Shown here piece by piece: positions 33,160 to 37,854 of a stretch of 37,854 nucleotides of DNA. Each line of letters opens with the position of its first letter. Position 1 is the stretch's first letter. The stretch comes from Candidatus Epulonipiscium sp. (GTDB lineage: Bacteria; Bacillota; Clostridia; Lachnospirales; JAAYNZ01). The notes beneath the pieces were generated by a model, which worked only from the letters and a program-made list of their open reading frames with translations, had not been told where the DNA came from and did no database searches. The position numbers were made by a program, and so were the translations under genes. The stretch lies in NCBI GenBank assembly GCA_012799415.1, contig JAAZLH010000356.1, positions 73,132 to 110,985 of the forward strand, read 5' to 3'.

Positions 33160-34288
33160 ATAAAATAGTCCCCTTTCCAATGGTCATCTGAATTTTAATA
33201 TCTGAATCAAACACTGTAATATCTGCATCTTTTCCAATATCCAAACTACCTTTTTTACTTTCTATACCTAAAATCTTTGCTGGATTATAAGAAACTAGAC
33301 TAATCATTTCACCAATATTAAAACCTGTTTCTGTATACATATTGCGTAATCCTTGATTTAAATTTAACACACTACCTGCCAAGGAACCACTTGCTAAACG
33401 GGCTTGCCCATCTTTAACAAAGACTGGCTGACCTCCTAGTTCATACTCCCCTTCAGGCATTCCTCCTGCTGCCATACAGTCTGTCACTAAAACCATTTTA
33501 TCTAAACCTTTTGCCTTTAATAAAAATGAGAATAAACCTGGATGCACATGAACTTTATCTGCAATTAACTCACAGGTTACATCCGTTGTTAAAGCTGCTC
33601 CTACAACACCAGGATTTCTATGATGTAGAGGGGTCATAGCGTTAAAAAGATGAGTAGTATGGCTGACCCCCTGCTTTACTGCCTCTACCGCTTCCTCAAA
33701 AGTAGCATTACTATGTCCCATCGAAAGAACAATATTGGTTTTTTCCTTTACTTCCTTTATGAAGTCTGTTCCACCCTCTACCTCTGGTGCTATGGTGATC
33801 AAACGAATAATATCTTTAAAATCATCTACTAATTCCATATTAGGTGGAATAATATATTGATCATCTTGAGCCCCTTTATAAGCTGGATTAATAAAAGGAC
33901 CTTCTAAATGGGCGCCCAATATTTCTGCTCCCTTACTTCCTTCCTGTTGCACTTCACGGATAGAACGAAGGGCTTGTTGAATATCTTCCATGGACATAGT
34001 CATCGTTGTAGCTAAAAAACTAGTTACACCATTAGCTGCAATTGCTTTGCTGATCGTTTGTAATTTAGTAACATCTCCATCCATTACATCATATCCACCA
34101 TAACCATGAATATGAAGATCAATAAAACCAGGTGAAATGTAAGCCCCTTGCACATCAATTTTGTCTATGCCTTCTCCTATTTCATGTTCATCTATAATAG
34201 CTTCAATTGTTTCAGAAAACACGATGGCCTTACCTTCTACAATTTGATCTCCTAGTATAAGTTTCCCATTATATAAGCATTTTCTCAC
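33146..34288 (-). CDS. nagA: N-acetylglucosamine-6-phosphate deacetylase
   Basis: 380 residues, amidohydrolase fold. DLHIHGYGGYDVMDG near 57-71, GAHLEGPFINPAYKGAQD with the metal Glu near 125-142, GHSNA and TTHLFNAMTPLHHRNPG with the metal His residues, and the catalytic Asp in VTDCMAAGG near 270-278. GTG start with AAGGAG about eleven bases upstream. First gene of nagA-nagB-ROK kinase, behind its own promoter at 34342-34370. Confidence 0.96.
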   Translation of the reverse strand: MRKCLYNGKLILGDQIVEGKAIVFSETIEAIIDEHEIGEGIDKIDVQGAYISPGFIDLHIHGYGGYDVMDGDVTKLQTISKAIAANGVTSFLATTMTMSMEDIQQALRSIREVQQEGSKGAEILGAHLEGPFINPAYKGAQDDQYIIPPNMELVDDFKDIIRLITIAPEVEGGTDFIKEVKEKTNIVLSMGHSNATFEEAVEAVKQGVSHTTHLFNAMTPLHHRNPGVVGAALTTDVTCELIADKVHVHPGLFSFLLKAKGLDKMVLVTDCMAAGGMPEGEYELGGQPVFVKDGQARLASGSLAGSVLNLNQGLRNMYTETGFNIGEMISLVSYNPAKILGIESKKGSLDIGKDADITVFDSDIKIQMTIGKGTILYEAE

Positions 34289-34341
34289 GTTTTTTCACTC
34301 TCCTTCTCATATTCATTTGTAATTATAATAAATCTAGGATT

Positions 34342-34370
34342 ATTATACTATACCCCTACTTCTCTTGCAA
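34342..34370 (-). promoter_or_regulatory. Promoter of the nag operon
   Basis: Minus strand TTGCAA (34370-34365), 17 bases, TATAAT (34347-34342). No catabolite or NagR site is evident. Confidence 0.7.
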
Positions 34371-34390
34371 TCTTAACCCTTATTTCCTTT

Positions 34391-34445
34391 CTCTATATAA
34401 GCAAAAAAACTGCAATACTTTGCAGTTTTTTTTGCTTATATAGAG
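34391..34445. terminator. Long terminator hairpin at the end of the Usp gene
   Basis: 25-base arms (34391-34415, 34420-34445) with a single-base bulge. The inner ACTGCAA/TTGCAGT stem is followed by a T-run on both strands; the last codons and stop of the Usp gene lie in the stem. Confidence 0.88.
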
Positions 34446-34918
34446 GTTTGAATCCTATGTCTTCTTTTTTTTATCATAATCTCTTCTTGATTTTTTTCTT
34501 CTCTCTCTAATACAATAACTTCAATTTCTTGCATAATACGATTTAAATAGGGGACTACGTTCTTTTCAATCTTCTGGGTTAGTTTACTTTCCATAGGTTT
34601 CCCAAGTACTAATGTAGTAATTTGATTTTCTTTAATAAATTGTTCAATTCGTTTCGGAACATCATCATCACAAATTACATGGACTTCTCCTCCTAATTCA
34701 GAAGCATATTCAAATAACTCCTGAACCAGCTGAGCTGCATTGTCCTGTAAAAAAATACTTTCTCCCTTTTCTACATGTAAAATATGAAACTCTCCACCTA
34801 TATTTGAAGCAATCTCTGCTCCTTTTTGAATGAGTCGCCTGCTATTTTGTTGTATGGTAATACAAACCAAAACCTTTCTTGGTCCTTCTACCAAATGTTC
34901 AATACATTCTTTTTTCAT
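34436..34918 (-). CDS. Universal-stress-protein domain protein (KdpD-Usp-like)
   Basis: 160 residues. KVLVCITIQQNSRRLIQKGAEIAS near 15-38 and FHILHVEKG resemble the Usp domain of KdpD more than stand-alone UspA; TTLVLGKPM near 100-108 takes the place of the usual G-x-x-G ATP loop, which is not clear. The basic tail (IMIKKRRHRIQTSI) follows a run of glutamates. A single-gene unit with its own TGn-extended promoter and terminator; no kdp genes are near. Role unknown; nucleotide sensing is the family theme. Confidence 0.75.
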   Translation of the reverse strand: MKKECIEHLVEGPRKVLVCITIQQNSRRLIQKGAEIASNIGGEFHILHVEKGESIFLQDNAAQLVQELFEYASELGGEVHVICDDDVPKRIEQFIKENQITTLVLGKPMESKLTQKIEKNVVPYLNRIMQEIEVIVLEREEKNQEEIMIKKRRHRIQTSI

Positions 34919-34967
34919 TCTCCTATTCCTCCTTTTTGGAGTACACCTTAGGATTTGCTACAAATCT

Positions 34968-34976
34968 ATTATACCA
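34968..34976 (-). promoter_or_regulatory. Extended -10 promoter of the Usp gene
   Basis: Minus strand TGGTATAAT (34976-34968) is a TGn-extended -10; -35 is poor. Confidence 0.5.
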
Positions 34977-35010
34977 TACCTCAAAATAGTATTCTACTTA
35001 CATTGTATTT

Positions 35011-35283
35011 TTATTGGTTGATGGTATTGGTTTCTTGTTTCAAATTTCTAATATATAACAATGTATCAACAGAAACCATACAAAAATTCAAGATATACAA
35101 ATAAATAACTTGATCATAACTATAAAATGCCTTATGCAAAATACCTGCCACATAACCCGTTAATAAAATAACTAAAAACACCAAACTCTTACCTGCTGTA
35201 GATTTGGACTTATAAGACTTATAAATAGAAAAAGGCCAAGCTGCTCCAAAACACAATAACATAATTACCTCAAAAATACTCAT
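35011..35283 (-). CDS. Small three-helix membrane protein, SemiSWEET/PQ-loop-like
   Basis: 90 residues with three hydrophobic helices (about 2-18, 32-50, 58-78). WPFSIYKSYKSKSTAGKSL between helices 1 and 2 has the shape of the PQ-loop repeat, with PF replacing PQ. SemiSWEETs are dimeric sugar carriers of this size. ATG at 35283 has AGGAGAGG just upstream; the longer frame (to 35331) lacks a site. It sits between the FtsX-like permease and the Usp gene, in its own unit. The assignment is by pattern only. Confidence 0.55.
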   Translation of the reverse strand: MSIFEVIMLLCFGAAWPFSIYKSYKSKSTAGKSLVFLVILLTGYVAGILHKAFYSYDQVIYLYILNFCMVSVDTLLYIRNLKQETNTINQ

Positions 35284-35342
35284 CTGTACCTCTCCTGTCT
35301 CTTTTGTTATTTTTTTATTACCCGTATTCAAGTATATAACAA

Positions 35343-35371
35343 AATATAGGTTTTGATAAGCCCTTTTACAA
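35343..35371 (-). promoter_or_regulatory. Candidate promoter of the SemiSWEET-like gene
   Basis: Minus strand TTGTAA (35371-35366), 17 bases, TATATT (35348-35343), about 60 bases before the start. Confidence 0.5.
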
Positions 35372-35376
35372 AAATA

Positions 35377-36762
35377 TTATTCTGTTTTGATCGCCTCTAA
35401 AGCACTTAATTTCATTGCTCTTCTTGCAGGATAAAATCCTGACACAAGACCAACCATGGTGGTAAACCCTAGTGAAGATAAAGCTAACCATAATGGAATA
35501 ATAGAAATCGTGGAAGATTCTCCTCCTCCCATTCCCATAGCTAACCCTCCTCCATAGCGATTTAAAATAAAAGAAATCCCATAACTGATGCCAAGTCCTG
35601 CTATACCACCCAACAGGCCAATCATACCTGCTTCAAATAAAAAGATTCTCCGAATATCTTTTAAAGCAGCACCAATTACTTTCATAACCCCTATCTCTCT
35701 CGTTCGTTCGTAGATAGACATGATCATTGTATTGGTAATTCCAAGAGCTGCAACTAAAAGGGAAATAGCTCCTATTCCGCCAAGAACCGCTTGAATCCCC
35801 GCTGAAGTCTTTTTCATGCTCTCTAATTCTTGAGTTAAACTATAGGCAGAAAAGCCCATTTCCGTAATCTGATCCTGCACTGCCTGAACATTCTTTACAT
35901 CATCTACTTTCACTTTTGCCTGGCTATAAGAATCCTCTTCCTTACGTCCACTTCTTCGTGCTGACTCTTCTGGTTGAAACCCTTGTTGCTGCTCCTGCCT
36001 TTTTCGTTCTTTTTCATATTCCTTTTTTAAATTTTTCAAGGTATCCATATCCATAAATATACGATAATCCATTTCCCAGCTTGATGGCTTCAACATCCCT
36101 ACAGTTTCTACTTTATAGGCTTTAACACGATTTCCCCCTCTACGATCACCAAAGGAATGATCAAAGCTCATCTCTATGCGATCTTCAAAAAGGTTAATAT
36201 CAGGATCAGGTGGGGGACCACTTCGCCAATCATGTCGTAAATTAGGGTCCCAAAACATATCAACTCCCTGATTTCCAAAGAGAAGTTGAACGGTGTTACT
36301 TCTCCCACCTATGGAAGGTTTTAGCAACTCTCCTTGCTCCACTTCAAAATCAAATACTTCCATAACTTCTGGTCTTATTCCTACAATTTGAGCGTAAGCT
36401 TCATACTTACCACTAATTAGTTTAGCGGACTCTTCTAAGTAGGGTGAAACAGCCACAACATGTGGAATTCGAGACATTTCTGCTGTTTTTTCATCAGTAA
36501 TTTTTACTTCTCCACTATCCCTACTGCCACTAGTTGTCATCATACCTCCACCCCCACCCCAACCTGGGTACACATTCACTACAGTCAAACTTCCCATCCG
36601 CTCTAGCTGCTGTTCAAAAATAGAATTCATTCCTAGACCTAAGGAAACCATAACCATAATGGAAGCTGTTCCAATGATAACCCCAAGAACTGTTAAAAAT
36701 GTACGAAGTTTTCTCCTCCATAAGTTTTTAATTCCCATTCGAATGAGATCTAAATTATTCAT
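35377..36762 (-). CDS. MacB/FtsX-type ABC permease
   Basis: 461 residues. N-terminal helix after NLWRRKLRTFLTVLGVIIGTASI (the MacB-core entry motif, about 13-36), a large extracellular domain (about 45-325), then three helices (about 328-350, 378-400, 428-448) ending PARRAMKLSALEAIKTE, the FtsX-family signature. Odd inserts in the outer domain: a glycine stretch YPGWGGGGGMM near 66 and a charged run KERKRQEQQQGFQ near 252. The start overlaps the stop of the upstream partner by eight bases. The cognate ATPase is not in the window and should lie right of it. Confidence 0.88.
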   Translation of the reverse strand: MNNLDLIRMGIKNLWRRKLRTFLTVLGVIIGTASIMVMVSLGLGMNSIFEQQLERMGSLTVVNVYPGWGGGGGMMTTSGSRDSGEVKITDEKTAEMSRIPHVVAVSPYLEESAKLISGKYEAYAQIVGIRPEVMEVFDFEVEQGELLKPSIGGRSNTVQLLFGNQGVDMFWDPNLRHDWRSGPPPDPDINLFEDRIEMSFDHSFGDRRGGNRVKAYKVETVGMLKPSSWEMDYRIFMDMDTLKNLKKEYEKERKRQEQQQGFQPEESARRSGRKEEDSYSQAKVKVDDVKNVQAVQDQITEMGFSAYSLTQELESMKKTSAGIQAVLGGIGAISLLVAALGITNTMIMSIYERTREIGVMKVIGAALKDIRRIFLFEAGMIGLLGGIAGLGISYGISFILNRYGGGLAMGMGGGESSTISIIPLWLALSSLGFTTMVGLVSGFYPARRAMKLSALEAIKTE

Positions 36763-37854
36763 CTAAGTCCAAACCTTCCTGTACCTTCCGTCTTTTACGG
36801 ACGATCAACCCTGCTGTAATAAATCCAGCTAAAATAAGCCCCATCCATAAATACTTATTGGTAAAGATCCGTTTTACTAAGCTTGCTTTTGGTTCTTCCA
36901 TGGGCATATCCCATTCCTCATCCATGGGTGGTATAAACATTTCCATGACTTCAATAGAAAATTCTTCTTCTTTTATCAATTCTTCTCCCGTAGGATCCTC
37001 ATAAGTTAAAATTAGCTTCCCAGTAGCTTTTCCAGGTTGCCTTGGGATAATCATTGCCCGATCATAGTATTCTGTAGCACCTTGTTGAAAGTTCCCAACA
37101 AATAAATTAGAATCCGTAATATCAAAATCCTCTGATTCCATACGAATCATCAGATTATTTAACATAACTTTTCCTGTATTATATAATTCTACATAAACTC
37201 CCAAAGGCTGACCTTCCATGGCTTCCCCTTGAAATTGAATCTGACCTAGTTCAATTCGTGAAGGCTGTACAACAGGAATTCCAATTAAATCTTCTTCAGA
37301 GAAAACTTCTCCCTTTTCATCCTCATAATTAAACTTTACCGTAATCGTATACGTTTTAGCTTGAGCATCTGGAATCGTATATAACATAATCTCCTTTGTT
37401 GCTTTTTGTTTAGGGGCAATATGATCAATATAAAAGGTATTACTACTTTGTACAGGTGTAAAAACGGTTCCTGTTTTTTCTGATGTTTCTACAACAACCA
37501 GTGATATCTTAACATTTTGAACAGATTTTTGTGAGCTTGTATTTAAAAACGTAGTTGTTAATTTGAAATTTTCTCCTGCTTTGACAATACCAGGCTCTAA
37601 TGTGTATTCATCGATAATAATTTTGGGTACTGTCTTTGATGTTTCTTCTTCCTCTGCATCTTTTTTGGGATTCACTACATATACCCCTACATACTGATTT
37701 ACTGTATGAGTTTCCCGTTTACCGTCTACCACTTCTTCATCTTGGTAGGTAACAGTAATTTCAATAGGATAATTTTGTGTTGCAGCTTCTCTTGACGGTG
37801 TCATAATAAAATTAAAACGTTGACTGCTTTCACCTTCTAGTTCAGGTACAATTC
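36755..37854 (-). CDS. Exported CARDB/COG1361-type protein, C-terminal part (cut by window end)
   Basis: The frame is open to the window edge, so only the last 366 or so codons are seen. Repeating beta-rich units (ELEPGIVKAGENFKLTTTF... and RIELGQIQFQGEAMEGQPLG) resemble CARDB/COG1361 domains that fold like immunoglobulin domains outside the cell. A single membrane helix lies near the C-terminus (LWMGLILAGFITAGLIV), followed by a short basic cytoplasmic tail. An ATG at 37804 lies inside the protein and is not the start. The gene overlaps the FtsX-like permease by eight bases, so the two likely form one envelope machine, perhaps like a MacA-less MacB system. Confidence 0.8.
   Translation of the reverse strand, partial: IVPELEGESSQRFNFIMTPSREAATQNYPIEITVTYQDEEVVDGKRETHTVNQYVGVYVVNPKKDAEEEETSKTVPKIIIDEYTLEPGIVKAGENFKLTTTFLNTSSQKSVQNVKISLVVVETSEKTGTVFTPVQSSNTFYIDHIAPKQKATKEIMLYTIPDAQAKTYTITVKFNYEDEKGEVFSEEDLIGIPVVQPSRIELGQIQFQGEAMEGQPLGVYVELYNTGKVMLNNLMIRMESEDFDITDSNLFVGNFQQGATEYYDRAMIIPRQPGKATGKLILTYEDPTGEELIKEEEFSIEVMEMFIPPMDEEWDMPMEEPKASLVKRIFTNKYLWMGLILAGFITAGLIVRKRRKVQEGLDLDE

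Overview
The window is AT-rich chromosomal DNA from an endospore-forming, low-GC Firmicute. It is most likely an anaerobic member of the Clostridia in the Alkaliphilus/Natronincolaceae neighbourhood; that placement is inferred from gene content and protein style, not from a search. The sporulation genes spoIIE, spoVT, spoVG, yabP and yabQ, a Spo0E-like gene, and promoters readable as sigma-A, sigma-E and sigma-G types support it. There is no phage, insertion sequence or CRISPR array.

Positions 1-16577 are almost all on the minus strand. They form the conserved Firmicute block that runs, in transcription order, purR - spoVG - lepB - glmU - prs - pth - mfd - foldase - spoVT - mazG - hup - rqcP - yabP - yabQ - divIC - tRNA-Met - spoIIE - small membrane gene - tilS (cut by the window start). 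The order resembles B. subtilis, including a tRNA-Met before spoIIE, but with lepB between spoVG and glmU, hup between mazG and rqcP, and no yabM or yabR. GlmU has an intact acetyltransferase half but has lost the pyrophosphorylase signature.

Positions 16578-20840 form a plus-strand island: murC, a 480-base gap, a DnaB/DnaD-like replication protein and a DnaI-like AAA+ helicase loader. The end of murC, the gap and the start of the DnaD-like gene carry six perfect TTATCCACA DnaA boxes, four of them as two zero-gap tandem pairs, plus one reversed TTATTCACA box. This looks like an origin-like or DnaA-titrating element joined to the helicase-loading operon, and it is the most striking signal in the window.

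Positions 20842-27706 hold a ROK repressor with two Gfo/Idh/MocA oxidoreductases, an L,D-transpeptidase behind a sigma-E-like promoter, asnS, a Spo0E-like phosphatase gene and queT. Positions 27763-34288 hold a heterodimeric ABC exporter with one degenerate catalytic site, behind a leader with a consensus promoter, a 13-codon ORF and an intrinsic terminator, and then the amino-sugar operon nagA-nagB-ROK kinase. Positions 34436-37854 hold a Usp-domain protein, a tiny SemiSWEET-like membrane protein and an FtsX-like permease coupled to a CARDB/COG1361-type exported protein that runs off the right edge.

Several start codons were moved from the longest possible ORF to the position best supported by a ribosome binding site and the family N-terminus. 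All promoter and operator calls are by eye.
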